Positions 26,629-35,864 are shown, counted from the first letter of the stretch. The stretch: 64,000 nt of DNA from Tunturiibacter empetritectus (GCF_014201375.1 NZ_JACHDZ010000007.1:62001-126000), one strand, 5' to 3'. Notes: generated from the sequence alone by a model not told the origin. A program made the numbers and translations.

Positions 26629-27243
26629 TTAGCTGAGGGAGAGGACGGGGGAGGTTACTTCGGCGAAGGTGAGATTTTCGGCCGGGCTGACGGTGCGCTG
26701 CTTCCAGTCGAGGAAGAGCTTGCCGTAGCTGTCGGTGAGGCAGGTGGCCGGGTCGATGTTGAGCGCGGCGAGGGTCTGGTCGATCCAGGCGGTGGGGCCC
26801 TCGAGCTCGGCGTAGATGCCGATGGGGGTCTCGTCGAGGACGAGGTGGGCGGTGACTTCGTCGGGGCTTGTGGAGTGGGACCACTCAGTGCGGTACTTCT
26901 CGTAGATGAATGCGGGGAGGTAGCCCAGCTGCTTGAAGATCTCGGCCATGGCCTCGGGCTCGGCGAGGGTGGTCTCGGTCTCGACACGGATCTTGTAGCG
27001 GGTGGTGTCGACGGGGTCCTGCTGGTCGGGGAGGCGCTTGTGGGTGAGGGTGCAGAGGCTGCCGTACTGGCGGAGGCGGAGGATCTGTCTTTGAGTGCGC
27101 AGGTCGCGGTTGGGTGTGTCGTAGAGGGTGTTGTGCTCGAAGGTACGGGGGGTGACGAGGTGGAAGCCTAGTTGAGTGAGGCGGGCCTGGAGAGCTTCTG
27201 GATCGGGGACGGGGAACTTGAGTTCGATCTCAGAGTTCTGCAT
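26629..27243 (-). CDS. CYTH-domain protein (class IV adenylate cyclase/triphosphatase type)
   Basis: 204 residues from ATG 27243. It begins with the signature EIELKF (ExExK) and continues with charged strands facing a tunnel: LYDTPNRDL, ILRLRQYG, LTHKR, YKIRVETET, VLDETPIGIYAELEG. This is the triphosphate-tunnel fold. Members include CyaB-type adenylate cyclases and tripolyphosphatases or thiamine-triphosphatases; the sequence alone does not decide. It sits 40 bases after tsaC and may share its transcript. Confidence 0.85.
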   Translation of the reverse strand: MQNSEIELKFPVPDPEALQARLTQLGFHLVTPRTFEHNTLYDTPNRDLRTQRQILRLRQYGSLCTLTHKRLPDQQDPVDTTRYKIRVETETTLAEPEAMAEIFKQLGYLPAFIYEKYRTEWSHSTSPDEVTAHLVLDETPIGIYAELEGPTAWIDQTLAALNIDPATCLTDSYGKLFLDWKQRTVSPAENLTFAEVTSPVLSLS

Positions 27244-27284
27244 GACTGGAGTATACGGCGGGTGTGTGGTGCAAAACGAGGCCG

Positions 27285-28328
27285 CTACTTTGATTTTGCG
27301 GCTTTTTTCAGGCGGTCGCGGATGGCGAGGCCGAGGCCTTCGGGTTTGGGCATGGGACAGAGGATGATGGCTACGCCGCGGGCGTCGAGGTCGCGCAGTC
27401 CGGCGAAGAGAGTCTGGGCGAGGGCTGTGGGGTCTTCGATGGAGTTCCATGGGAAGACTTCTAACGCGGTGTTGGTGATGGTCCAGCCCTGGGGGAGCAT
27501 AACGCCGATGCGGTCGTTGGTGGTGGCGGGGGTTGCGGCTAGCTGGAATTGCAGGTCGGATTCGCTGTCGACCAGGATGAGTTGGGCGCGGGGGGCGTAG
27601 TGGCGGATGCCGACGCCGGGGGATGGAAGGCTTTGGGGTTCGGAGCTTGACTGCTGCGGGGGTTGATAGAGGGTGACTGGGCCTGCGATGGGTTCGAGCA
27701 TGGCTGCGGTGATGGCGCCGGGGCGGTAGAGGATCATCGGGGACTGGTTGGGATCGAGGACGGTGGATTCAACGCCTACTGTGGTTGCGCCGCCGTCGAG
27801 GACTGCGTCGATGCGGTGGTCGAGATCCTGGAGGACGTGGGCTGCGGTGGTGGGGCTGATGCGGCCGAAGCGGTTGGCGCTGGGGGCGGCGAGGGGTAGA
27901 CCTGCGGCTTCGAGGAGCGCGTGTGCGATGGGATGGGCAGGCATACGGACGCCTATGAGAGGACGGCCTGCGGTGACGGCGTCTGAGATTTTTTTGCTGC
28001 GGGGGAGAAGGAGGGTGAGGGGGCCGGGCCAGAAGGCTTCGAGGAGGCGCTCTGCCTGTGCGGAGACGGTGGCGACTTCGTCGAGCATAGCGCGGTTGCT
28101 GACGTGGACGATGAGGGGGTCCCAGTGGGGGCGGTCTTTTGCCTGGAAGATGCGCTCGACTGCGGAGGGGTCGAGTGCGTTGGCTCCGAGGCCGTAGACG
28201 GTCTCTGTGGGGAAGGCTACGGTGCCTCCCTGACGAAGGATCTCGGCGGCGCGGGCGATGTCCTGTGGGCTGGAGGTCAGACGCTCCGTGGTTCGTTCTG
28301 TGGTTCGTTGTGGGATGGGCTGGCTCAT
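27285..28328 (-). CDS. tsaC: L-threonylcarbamoyladenylate synthase (Sua5/YwlC type)
   Basis: Makes threonylcarbamoyl-AMP for t6A modification of tRNAs reading ANN codons. 347 residues from ATG 28328, which overlaps the holB stop by four bases; longer forms of this frame are holB shadow. The YrdC core shows GGTVAFPTETVYGLGANA, KDRPHWDPLIVHV, WPGPLTLLLPRS, IGVRMPAHP and LAAPSANRFGRISPT. A C-terminal Sua5 domain follows (PSPGVGIRHYAP linker, then IGVMLPQG). It is the long Sua5 form. Confidence 0.93.
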   Translation of the reverse strand: MSQPIPQRTTERTTERLTSSPQDIARAAEILRQGGTVAFPTETVYGLGANALDPSAVERIFQAKDRPHWDPLIVHVSNRAMLDEVATVSAQAERLLEAFWPGPLTLLLPRSKKISDAVTAGRPLIGVRMPAHPIAHALLEAAGLPLAAPSANRFGRISPTTAAHVLQDLDHRIDAVLDGGATTVGVESTVLDPNQSPMILYRPGAITAAMLEPIAGPVTLYQPPQQSSSEPQSLPSPGVGIRHYAPRAQLILVDSESDLQFQLAATPATTNDRIGVMLPQGWTITNTALEVFPWNSIEDPTALAQTLFAGLRDLDARGVAIILCPMPKPEGLGLAIRDRLKKAAKSK

Positions 28329-29482
28329 CTTGCGGCTAGCTGTCCGGCGAAGGCGTCGAGGGAGAGGCTGCGGAGGAGGTTGCGGCGCATACCGCTTTGC
28401 ACCTGGTCGAGGGCGCGGGATGCGGATTCGATCCAGGCGAAGCTGAGAACGCTGCCGAAGCGGTCGAGCTCGGGGCGCAGGTCGGTGTTGCGGACAAGCT
28501 CGGGCGTGCCTGCTCCGAGGAGGAGGAGATCTTCGAGGAGGAGGGAGAGGCTGCGGAGGAGAGCGGAGGTTTTTTGTTGTCCTTCGGCTCCGGCGCGGTA
28601 GGTCTCGGTCATCTTGAAGAGGGCGGTGTGGTCGGGTTCGGCAGTGCCGGAGTTGGCTGCGGCGGCGTTGCGCAGGAAGAGGAGTGCGTCGGCGCGGGAG
28701 GCCGTGTAGGCTTCGAGATCGAAGCTGAGGGCCTTGCCGGCGGCTCCCTGGGAGAGGCGCGCGATGAGGGTGCGCTGCTTTGGCGGTATGTCGGGGCGGC
28801 GATCGGTGAGGAGCATCTCGATCTCTTCGACGGGCAGGGCGCCTAAGCGGACGGTGGCGCAGCGGGAGCGAATGGTGGGGAGGAGTTCGCCGGGATTCTC
28901 CGCGAGGATGATGATGTGGACGGTCGCGGGTGGCTCTTCGAGGACCTTGAGCAGGGAGTTGGCGGCCTCCTTCATCATGTTCGCAGCGGTGAGGATGAAG
29001 ATCTTGCGTGGAGCCTCGTTGGGGAGGTAGTGGGAGCGCTGGATGACGGTGCGGATCTGGCCGAGCTTGATGAGGAGTTGCGGGGGGTCGGGTGGGACGA
29101 TGAGGACGTCGGGGTGCGGCTGGACGAGGACGCGGGTGTCTTTCCTGTCGGCTTCGGTCTTGAGCTCTTCGCGGATGGCTACGGCTTTTTCGACCTCGTC
29201 TTCGAGGTTGGCGGCGGAGGCGATGCGGGTGCAGTTGTGACAGACGCCACAGAAGCTGGCGAGGGCCTGGCCGTTGGACCAGAGATCGCGGGGCTGGCGT
29301 TCGCACTCGACGGCCATGGCGAGCATGAGGGCGAGGGTGTACTTTCCTGCTCCGCTGGGTCCGGCGAGGATGAGGGAGTGGGGAAGGCGGCCCGCGGCGA
29401 TGGCGGTGCGGAGATGCTCGATGGCGGTGCTGTTGCCGAGGAAGTCGTTGAAGGTGGCGGGGAGAGCGGTTTGTGCGGTCAC
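28325..29482 (-). CDS. holB: DNA polymerase III delta' subunit (clamp-loader)
   Basis: Clamp-loader ATPase-fold subunit. 385 residues from GTG 29482; GAGGAG lies 10 bases upstream. Walker A is GPSGAGKYTL near residue 42, then a cysteine zinc module (CGVCHNC), and the delta'/gamma signature FILTAANMMKEAANSLLKVLEEPPATVHIIILAENPGELLPTIRSRC. It overlaps the downstream tsaC start (ATGA), so the two are probably coupled. A longer than usual insert follows the zinc module (residues ~95-125). Confidence 0.92.
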   Translation of the reverse strand: MTAQTALPATFNDFLGNSTAIEHLRTAIAAGRLPHSLILAGPSGAGKYTLALMLAMAVECERQPRDLWSNGQALASFCGVCHNCTRIASAANLEDEVEKAVAIREELKTEADRKDTRVLVQPHPDVLIVPPDPPQLLIKLGQIRTVIQRSHYLPNEAPRKIFILTAANMMKEAANSLLKVLEEPPATVHIIILAENPGELLPTIRSRCATVRLGALPVEEIEMLLTDRRPDIPPKQRTLIARLSQGAAGKALSFDLEAYTASRADALLFLRNAAAANSGTAEPDHTALFKMTETYRAGAEGQQKTSALLRSLSLLLEDLLLLGAGTPELVRNTDLRPELDRFGSVLSFAWIESASRALDQVQSGMRRNLLRSLSLDAFAGQLAAR

Positions 29483-29897
29483 GACTTGCGGACTCCTCTT
29501 CGGCTTGGGTGTTCGATGCGGCTGCGGGATACTCCCCTGGGTACTGATTTAGTGCTAAAGTCTTCCAACGATGAAGGTTACGTCTGGACCTTTATCGGAG
29601 TGTTCTCAGTGATTTTGAGATATTTGTCGATTGTTTCAAATACTTCGCCTACCTCCATGATACTCGTTCGAACAAGGGTAATACGCCAAACGCCGGATGC
29701 GTTGAAAGGTGCGTCATTAGCTGCTTTTGTGCTCTGTACAAAGGTTTGTGGGGTTGACATGGATTACCGCGCAAAAGTTCTGGACTGTGCCGCCTTGTGG
29801 CTCTCCTGATCCGGAGACAGATTATTCATGACACGAAGGATGATGACGCCGCATCAGTTGTTTAGTTCTGAACAGAGATGCGTTGCTAAGGAGCTTC
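29483..29897. other. Lower-GC intergenic region
   Basis: 415 bases between divergent holB and the OprB-like porin gene, poorer in G+C than its neighbours. It must hold both promoters. A 60-codon frame on the minus strand (29578-29760) has no ribosome-binding site and is not called. Confidence 0.5.
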
Positions 29898-31217
29898 ATG
29901 GACGTCACGAAGTGCGTACGAACGACCGTTACGGTGGTCCTGATAGGAGCTTCGCCTGCTCTTATGGGGCAGCAGAGCAGTCAAACCGTGAGGCCGGGTG
30001 CTACCGATGAGACGACTCAGTACCAGCCACAGTCTGAGCCGGCGATCAATGAGCCGCTGCAGCGGTACCCGCAAGAGTTGGACTCGGCTTCGGCGGCGCT
30101 GGGGCTGGTGCCGGCAGATCCGCTGTTTAAGACCGATCCTTTCAGGTTCGTTACCAAGGCAGCGGACATGGGTGGGGGCTGGCTGGAGATGAGTGCGCGG
30201 CTTCGATTTGGAGCGACGTATACGTTCCTCAATCAGTATGCGACGGTGATCCCGGATACGGCGCAGCGTCATGACCAGATAAGCGGGCGGCTGGACTTTA
30301 CGGGAAACTGGGCGGTGTATGAGAGGGGGAGCACGGCTGGCTCGATTGCGCTGCTGGTGCGTTCGGGAACGAACATTGGAATGAGTCAGCAGTGGAACCT
30401 TAGCGACCAGATGGGGTCGGGGATTTTTTTGAATTGCCTTCAAGGGGGCGGAGCGCAACGGCCAATTTCCGTGAACGTTCTTTATTGGCGGCAGGATTTC
30501 ATGCATAAGAGACTGTCGTTTTATGCAGGCAAGCTGCATCCGAATCAGTTCGTCAGCCTGAGCTTTTTGAACAACGATGAGAGAACTCAGTTTTTAAATG
30601 GAGAGAACGACGGCAACCTTGCAATTGCTTCGGACGGAACGTATGCGGGTGGCGGAGCGGTTGATTTTCAGATTTCGCACCACTTCTATATGCACGCCTT
30701 GGCGATTGACACCATCGGTTCACAGTACACAGGGATCGGAACGATGGGGGACAATAAATTTCTTGAGGGGATCGAGTTCGGCTGGTTTGATGGTGCGCCT
30801 GGGAGCAAGTATTTGAAGCTGCGCGTTGGGGGGTGGCGTGACGATACGAAGAATACGGGAAGCGGACATGGTGTAGCGTTTGGTTTCGATCATGAGTTTG
30901 CAAATGGCTGGGCACCGTTCGGTCGGTATGGATTCGCGACGGAGACGGGAACGGCGATCAGACAGACCGACACGCTGGGGCTGACAAACGTTAGCCCGTT
31001 TGGCCGGCGGGGCGATATGTTCGGAGCGGCGTTCAACTACATTCAACCGACGCGTTCGGGGAAACGGCACGAGAGTATCTTCGAGACGTTTTATCGGATT
31101 CGTATGACCAAGAGCATGGAGATCGGGCCGGACGTGCAGGTGTCAATTCATCCTATGTACGCGGCGAAGGCTTATACGAGTGTGCTGCTGAATGCTCGGA
31201 TGCGGATTATCTTCTAA
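29898..31217 (+). CDS. OprB-type carbohydrate-selective porin family protein
   Basis: 439 residues. The ATG at 29898 follows AAGGAG (4 bases away). A signal peptide (TTVTVVLIGASPALMG) is followed by beta-strand-rich sequence with alternating aromatics (MSARLRFGATYTFLNQYATVI, FSFYAGKLHPNQFVSLSFLNNDE, HFYMHALAID, FGRYGFATETG, NYIQPT...HESIFETFYRIRMTKSMEIGPDVQ) and a C-terminal strand ending in Phe, as in outer-membrane barrels. The pattern matches OprB porins. No sugar operon is adjacent. Confidence 0.85.
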   Translation: MDVTKCVRTTVTVVLIGASPALMGQQSSQTVRPGATDETTQYQPQSEPAINEPLQRYPQELDSASAALGLVPADPLFKTDPFRFVTKAADMGGGWLEMSARLRFGATYTFLNQYATVIPDTAQRHDQISGRLDFTGNWAVYERGSTAGSIALLVRSGTNIGMSQQWNLSDQMGSGIFLNCLQGGGAQRPISVNVLYWRQDFMHKRLSFYAGKLHPNQFVSLSFLNNDERTQFLNGENDGNLAIASDGTYAGGGAVDFQISHHFYMHALAIDTIGSQYTGIGTMGDNKFLEGIEFGWFDGAPGSKYLKLRVGGWRDDTKNTGSGHGVAFGFDHEFANGWAPFGRYGFATETGTAIRQTDTLGLTNVSPFGRRGDMFGAAFNYIQPTRSGKRHESIFETFYRIRMTKSMEIGPDVQVSIHPMYAAKAYTSVLLNARMRIIF

Positions 31218-31268
31218 AACTAAGTGCGCCCTGCGCTTGACCACCCCACAAACGAAGACCTGTTTGTG

Positions 31269-31337
31269 GGGACCCCGGGGCGGCGGTCACTTCGTGACTG
31301 GTATACCCCTTCGGTTGGCGCTCCCGTTGGTCGCGAT
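31269..31337. repeat. REP-like element, degenerate single copy
   Basis: Carries the core GCGGTCACTTCGTGAC, GGTATACC and the tail GCTCCCGTTGGTCG of the family, but the CCTGCCGGACGGGC head is lost. It lies between the porin and CAP-protein genes. Confidence 0.6.
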
Positions 31338-31357
31338 TAGATATCTTTCGCCGTTGC

Positions 31358-32116
31358 TTAGTAGAGGAGGACGGCTACGTTGTAGGTGGTGAACTGCGGG
31401 TTGGGTTGTTTGCTGGCGCAGACTCCTACTTCGGCAGAGGTGTACTGGCCGGTGGAGATGGCGTGGAGGAGAGCGTCGGGCAGGAGGGTGGGGTCGGGGC
31501 CGTCCCACTGGACGACTAGCTTTGGCGAGCCTGCGGCGCCGGTGGGCATGGTGCAGGTCTGGTGGGCGTCTGCGTTGGAGGGAGCGGGCGCGATGCCGTG
31601 GGATTGAAGGGTCTGGGCTACGCGCTTTTCGAGGCCGTCGTACGACTGGACGATTGCGCTGTGGGAGAAGTCTTCGACGGCGGTGAGGAGGCCCTGGTCT
31701 GCAATGATGGCGATGCCTACCACGTCCAGATTGGGGTCGAGAATGTTGGCCCGGTGGGTGGGGCTGTTCATCCAGGTTTGTTGGAGGGTAGCGGGGTCGG
31801 GGGCGCGGCCGATGTTTTCGGCGATGGTGGTGAAGTGGGCTCCGGCCTGGGCGCCGCGGGTGGTCATGTCGGGTTCGCCTGGGTACTGATGGAGTAACTC
31901 GCCTTGTTCATGCAGAACTCGCTGGGCGTGAACTCGGGCGGCGTGGGCGAGGTCGCTGTCCCAGTGGAGGGGCGGGAGGTTGTGGGCGGCTCGGGTTTGA
32001 TTGGTGAGTTGAAGGATGGTCTGCTCGGCTCGGGAGGGAGCGGTTTGGGCGAAGGCGAGTGGGGCTGTGAGGGTTAGTGCGAGGAGGAGGCTTCGTGCTT
32101 GGCTTGCGGTTTGCAT
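31358..32116 (-). CDS. Exported CAP-domain (SCP/PR1-like) protein
   Basis: 252 residues with a signal peptide (LLLALTLTAPLAFAQ). The CAP core starts ILQLTNQTRAAHNLPPLHWDSDLAHAARVHAQ, continues IAENIG and WMNSPTHRANILDPNLDVVGIAI, all diagnostic. A C-terminal extension of about 100 residues carries CTMPTGAAG and GVCAS, two cysteines that may pair. CAP proteins are extracytoplasmic and bind lipids or proteins; role unknown. Its start is 86 bases from the divergent Mop gene. Confidence 0.9.
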   Translation of the reverse strand: MQTASQARSLLLALTLTAPLAFAQTAPSRAEQTILQLTNQTRAAHNLPPLHWDSDLAHAARVHAQRVLHEQGELLHQYPGEPDMTTRGAQAGAHFTTIAENIGRAPDPATLQQTWMNSPTHRANILDPNLDVVGIAIIADQGLLTAVEDFSHSAIVQSYDGLEKRVAQTLQSHGIAPAPSNADAHQTCTMPTGAAGSPKLVVQWDGPDPTLLPDALLHAISTGQYTSAEVGVCASKQPNPQFTTYNVAVLLY

Positions 32117-32202
32117 GTGTTAGTTGGAACTCTTGGTGTTTGGGAAGGTTGCCGCCTGGTGGCTTTTTGCGGTTGAGTACGATAGGGATGAGGAGAATGT
32201 AC

Positions 32203-32628
32203 ATGAAGACGAGTGCGCGGAATATGTTGGCGGGAACGATCAGCAAGATTACGAAGGGTGCGGTGAACTCCGAGGTGCTGTTGAGGACTGGGGGTGGGGA
32301 TGAGGTTGCCGCGATCATAACGAATGGCAGCGTGGATGCCATGGGTTTGAAGGATGGGATGAAGGCTTATGCGCTGGTGAAGGCGAGCTGGATCATCATA
32401 GGGAAGGAGTTGGATAAAAGCAGGATCAGCACACGGAATATTCTTTGCGGTGTGGTGGAGAGTATTCATGAGGGCAGCGTGAACGATGAGGTTTCGATCA
32501 AGCTGCCGGGTGGTGAGTTGCTGACAGGTGTGATCACTGATGGGAGTTTGCACCGGTTGGAGTTACATATAGGCGAGACGGTTTGTGCTGCGTTCAAGGC
32601 TTCGAGCGTGATTGTTGCCGTGGATTGA
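32203..32628 (+). CDS. Mop/TOBE di-domain protein (molybdate-binding type)
   Basis: 141 residues from ATG 32203 with AGGAG 7 bases upstream; further upstream in-frame starts would run into the CAP gene. Two tandem Mop domains: SARNMLAGTISKITKGAVNSEV ... LVKASWIIIG and STRNILCGVVESIHEGSVNDEV ... AFKASSVIVAVD. Mop di-domains (ModG-like) bind molybdate or tungstate oxyanions, or sense them. No mod transport or molybdopterin genes are nearby. A repeat element follows. Confidence 0.88.
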   Translation: MKTSARNMLAGTISKITKGAVNSEVLLRTGGGDEVAAIITNGSVDAMGLKDGMKAYALVKASWIIIGKELDKSRISTRNILCGVVESIHEGSVNDEVSIKLPGGELLTGVITDGSLHRLELHIGETVCAAFKASSVIVAVD

Positions 32629-32634
32629 TTGCTT

Positions 32635-32731
32635 GTCCTGCCGGACGGGCTCCCTGCGCGGGCGGCGGTCACTTCGTGACGGGTATACCGGTCTTGGTGG
32701 GTAAAAACTGGGGTCCTCCCGTTGGTCGGGA
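32635..32731. repeat. REP-like element, single copy
   Basis: GTCCTGCCGGACGGGC head, CTGCGCGGGCGGCG, hairpin GTCAC-TTC-GTGAC, GGTATACCGGTCTTGGT, and tail CCTCCCGTTGGTCGG. It lies 7 bases after the Mop gene stop, between convergent genes. Confidence 0.85.
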
Positions 32732-32746
32732 TTTGGCGTGGCTTTT

Positions 32747-34228
32747 TTAGCGGGGGATTAGCTGCATCATTAGTGGGTCGCGGGGGCGTAGGGTTATCTT
32801 GGCTTGCACTTCAGGTGGGGTTTCGCCGAGGTAGGTCATGCGCCAGCGCTGGGCCAGGGTGGCGATGCTGAAGACGCCCTCCATCCAGGCGAAGCTCTCG
32901 CCGATGCACTGGCGACTGCCTCCGCCGAAGGGGAAGTAGGTGAACTTGGCGCGGGCGGCTTTGTTCTCGGGGGAGAAGCGGTCGGGGTCGAAGCGGAGCG
33001 GGTCGGGGAAGTATTGGGGGTCGCGACCCATGATGTACTGGCTGAAGAAGAAGTGCGCGCCTGGTGGGATGGTGTAGGGACCGAGTGTGATGGGTTTGGT
33101 GGACATGCGGCCCATGGCCCAGGCGGGCGGGTAGAGGCGCATCGATTCGGCGAAGACTTGTTCGGTGTAGCGGAGGGCTGGGTAGTCGGCGAGTGTGGGG
33201 AGGCGTTGGGTGGGGCCGGTGCCTAGGACGGCGTCCAGTTCGGCGTGGAGTCTGGCTTCGATGTGTGGGTTCTGGCTGAGGAGGTACCAGGTCCAGGCGA
33301 GGCCGTTCGCTACGGTCTCGTAGCCGGCGAGGAAGATGGTGAGGACTTCGTCGCGGACCTGCTCGTCGGACATGCCGGTTTGCTGGGTGGTGGGATCGTC
33401 GGACTCGTATTTGCTGGCGAGGAGCATGGAGAGGAGATCGCCGCCTGTCTTTTCTGCTTCGCCGGGTTGGGCGTGGACGGCGGCTTCGCGATGCTCGCGA
33501 ATGAGGCGGTCGACTACTGCGTCGAGGCGGGCCTTGGAGCGGCGGAACTTCATGATGCCGGGGATAGGGAGGTGGAGGAAGGATTCGATTTTGGGGAAAG
33601 CGACGATGAAGTTGTAGAGGCCCATGATGGTGTTGACCTCGTCGTTGATGCTGCGGATGTCGTCGGTGACGGCTGTGTCGAAGAGGGTGCGGGCGACGAT
33701 TTCGAGGGAGAGCTTCATGCTGGCGGCGGCGATGTCGATGGGCTGGCCGGAGGGGGATTCTCTCTGCCAGGTTTCGCTCTGGTGGGCGGCGCAGGCTACG
33801 ATCTGGTCGCCATAGGCGGCGATGCGCTGGCGATGGAAGGCAGGGGCGGCGATCTTGCGCTGACGCATGTGGATGGGATCGTCGGAGGTGATGAGGCCTT
33901 CGCCGAGGAGTACCTTCATGCGTCGAACGGTGCGCTCCTTGACGAAGCTTGCGGCCTGGGTGACGAGGATCTCGCGGATGTATTCGGGATCGTTGATGAA
34001 GACGATGGGCGTGCCCAGGAAGCGATAGCAGGCGATGTTGCCGTAGGTCTTGAGGAGGTACTCGAAGAGGAGGATGGGGCTGCCAAGTTTGACCCAGGGC
34101 TTGAAGGCGTAGAAGGGGAGGGAGTGCTTCAGACCGGGCGGCATGAGGCCTTTGCCACCGTTGTCGGAAAGCTTGACCGAGGCGGCCGGTTCGGGTGGGG
34201 CTTCGAGGGTGGGGGGAGGGGTGGTCAT
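32747..34228 (-). CDS. Cytochrome P450
   Basis: 493 residues. The heme-binding loop FGGGSRQCIGESFAWMEG carries the axial Cys. The K-helix ExxR is ESMR in VFAESMRLYPPAWAMGR, and the I-helix oxygen-binding motif is AGYETVANGL. The PDPLRFDPDRFSPENK segment is typical of bacterial class CYP proteins related to CYP110/CYP4. No hydrophobic anchor, so soluble. No ferredoxin or reductase gene is next to it; the substrate is unknown. Confidence 0.95.
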   Translation of the reverse strand: MTTPPPTLEAPPEPAASVKLSDNGGKGLMPPGLKHSLPFYAFKPWVKLGSPILLFEYLLKTYGNIACYRFLGTPIVFINDPEYIREILVTQAASFVKERTVRRMKVLLGEGLITSDDPIHMRQRKIAAPAFHRQRIAAYGDQIVACAAHQSETWQRESPSGQPIDIAAASMKLSLEIVARTLFDTAVTDDIRSINDEVNTIMGLYNFIVAFPKIESFLHLPIPGIMKFRRSKARLDAVVDRLIREHREAAVHAQPGEAEKTGGDLLSMLLASKYESDDPTTQQTGMSDEQVRDEVLTIFLAGYETVANGLAWTWYLLSQNPHIEARLHAELDAVLGTGPTQRLPTLADYPALRYTEQVFAESMRLYPPAWAMGRMSTKPITLGPYTIPPGAHFFFSQYIMGRDPQYFPDPLRFDPDRFSPENKAARAKFTYFPFGGGSRQCIGESFAWMEGVFSIATLAQRWRMTYLGETPPEVQAKITLRPRDPLMMQLIPR

Positions 34229-34325
34229 TGCGGCTTCTTATCTGTCTTAGATGTTCTCTTAGACGAGGAGAACACAGTTCTGCGGGCTGGGGGGAGCAGC
34301 ATTGACGAGGTGGAAAGAAGCGGGA

Positions 34326-35000
34326 TCAGGCTTCGGCGTGGTCGAGTCGAGAAAGGACGATCCTGCGGATGATCTCTTCGATGTGGTCGATGGAGGCGTC
34401 TTCGCGGATGGTTGCGACGCGGTGAGGTTCTCGGGCGGCTATCTCTTCGTACTTCTCGTAGATGCGGCGGTAGAAGTCGTCGGACTCGCGCTCGAATCGG
34501 TTTTCGTCGGTGCCTTGCTTTTCGACGTGGCGCTGGTTGCGGCGGCGGGCGCGGCGAAGGGAGGACTCGAGCGAGGGAAGGAGAAGGAGGGTGAGGTCGG
34601 GCTGGAGGTTGTCGCAGGCGGCGGCGTGCATGGCGAGGATGCGCTGGCTGCCTAGCTGGCGGCCTCCGCCCTGGTAGGCCTCGGAGGAGTCGGTGTAGCG
34701 GTCGCAGAGGATGATGGAGCCCGCGGCGAGGGCGGGAAGGATGACCTCGGCGATTGACTGGGCACGGTCGGCGAACATGAGGGCCATCTCGGCGGCGGGC
34801 GCGATGGGCCCGAGGGAGGCTTCGGAGCGGGAGTCGAGCAGGATGCTGCGAATGCGGTCGCCGAGGACGGTTCCGCCGGGCTGGCGGAGGGTGACGACGG
34901 TGCGGCCTTTGGACTCTAGGGAGATGGCCAGGCGGCGTAGTTGAGTGGTCTTTCCGGAGCCGTCGAGGCCTTCGAAGGTAATGAAATATCCGCGCGGCAT
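34326..35000 (-). CDS. tmk: Thymidylate kinase
   Basis: dTMP to dTDP. 224 residues. P-loop FEGLDGSGKTTQ at residues 8-19, the DRY-type motif CDRYTDSSEAYQGGGR, and the LID segment FERESDDFYRRIYEKYEEIA. Length is at the upper end of the family. It is followed on the same strand by the P450 gene 97 bases away; no link is implied. Confidence 0.95.
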   Translation of the reverse strand: MPRGYFITFEGLDGSGKTTQLRRLAISLESKGRTVVTLRQPGGTVLGDRIRSILLDSRSEASLGPIAPAAEMALMFADRAQSIAEVILPALAAGSIILCDRYTDSSEAYQGGGRQLGSQRILAMHAAACDNLQPDLTLLLLPSLESSLRRARRRNQRHVEKQGTDENRFERESDDFYRRIYEKYEEIAAREPHRVATIREDASIDHIEEIIRRIVLSRLDHAEA

Positions 35001-35123
35001 TGTCTTCAGCTTATCCCAGATGGTGATGGGGAGAGTTCGGGAGAAAGTATTGGCCAGTCGATCCCGAGAAGGATTATTATGTTGCGCGCTGCGGAAAGCG
35101 AGTGCAGCAGAGGGCCCTAACGT

Positions 35124-35264
35124 ATGATGATGGTCGTGATTTTTGCAATGGTCTTTGTGCTTCTGGCATTAGGTTTGGTGATTACGCTGATGATTCGATC
35201 TCACGGTCGCGAGTTTCATGGCAGACAGCTGAGGGCCGGGAGTGAGACACACGGAGTGAAGTGA
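35124..35264 (+). CDS. Small single-pass membrane protein (46 aa)
   Basis: Three consecutive ATGs open a 46-codon frame: a hydrophobic helix MVVIFAMVFVLLALGLVITLMI followed by a polar tail rich in Arg, His and Gly. AGAGGG precedes the first ATG by 9 bases. It runs divergently from tmk. The helix-plus-tail layout and lack of in-frame interruptions support a real small protein, but it is short enough to be chance. Confidence 0.45.
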   Translation: MMMVVIFAMVFVLLALGLVITLMIRSHGREFHGRQLRAGSETHGVK

Positions 35265-35292
35265 GCCTGCCGGGCTCGAATGGATGATGGGT

Positions 35293-35649
35293 CTACCTGG
35301 CGCTGGTGACGGTGGGCGCGGGTTGCCAGGTGACTCCGGTGGTCGTAATGGCGATGGCTAGGGGACCTTCTGCACCTTCTTTGAGGAAGGGGCCGTCGGA
35401 CTTGTGTTCCTGATGGGCGCTGTCGGTGTATAGAAGCTTGGTGGGACCGGAGCCGAGGACCTTGAAGCGATAGTGAAAGTCGGCGCCGGTGGCGAGGTTT
35501 TGTGTGCCGAAGCTGGCGCTGGGGTAGTCGACTTCGAGGAGCTCGATGGGTTGGCCGGTTCGATTGCTGACCGTGGTCTCAACGTAGGGGGAGTGGCAGC
35601 CGGTGGCGGTGAGGCTGGTGAGAAGGGCGAGCACGAGCAGAGAACGCAT
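35293..35649 (-). CDS. Lipoprotein of unknown function
   Basis: 118 residues from ATG 35649, chosen because it gives a type II signal peptide: MRSLLVLALLTSLTATGC with the lipobox cysteine at residue 18. The mature part VETTVSNRTGQPIELLEVDYPSASFGTQNL ... FHYRFKVLGSG looks like a small beta-sandwich. It would be processed by Lgt and LspA. No neighbour suggests a role. Confidence 0.75.
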   Translation of the reverse strand: MRSLLVLALLTSLTATGCHSPYVETTVSNRTGQPIELLEVDYPSASFGTQNLATGADFHYRFKVLGSGPTKLLYTDSAHQEHKSDGPFLKEGAEGPLAIAITTTGVTWQPAPTVTSAR

Positions 35650-35804
35650 AAGGTTCAAGGGTATCAGGGTGTCGTTGACCCGTTTTCGAGTTGATGCGCC
35701 AGAGCCGGTTGATTCGAGCAACTTTCATGAAGGTGTAGTTTGAAAATCCCTCCTGAATTGCATGTCTACGACTTGATCTAATTCCAGGAAGACAAGCAGA
35801 GACA

Positions 35805-35864
35805 AATACGGGGTCTCTCCGCTCCGCCGTGCGATGAGACAGCACGTCTCCGGTCGAAATGACG
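35805..35864. repeat. Dispersed repeat-like sequence (GGTCGAAATGACG class)
   Basis: Ends CGGTCGAAATGACGC and holds CTCCGCTCCGCC; its end resembles the end of the element inside recQ (GGTCGAGATGACGA at 53931-53944). Such sequences commonly mark intergenic regions in this type of genome (my recollection). Nothing else is seen in this 280-base gap. Confidence 0.4.

Noticed and set aside
28329..29306. Upstream extension of the tsaC frame
   Set aside because: It is the alternative frame of holB; the tsaC start at 28328 with the 4-base overlap is natural.
29578..29760. 60-codon minus-strand frame upstream of holB
   Set aside because: Protein-like in composition but no ribosome-binding site, and it lies in a low-GC promoter region.
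33245..34372. A 375-codon plus-strand frame
   Set aside because: Antisense of the cytochrome P450 gene, no start signal, shadow composition.
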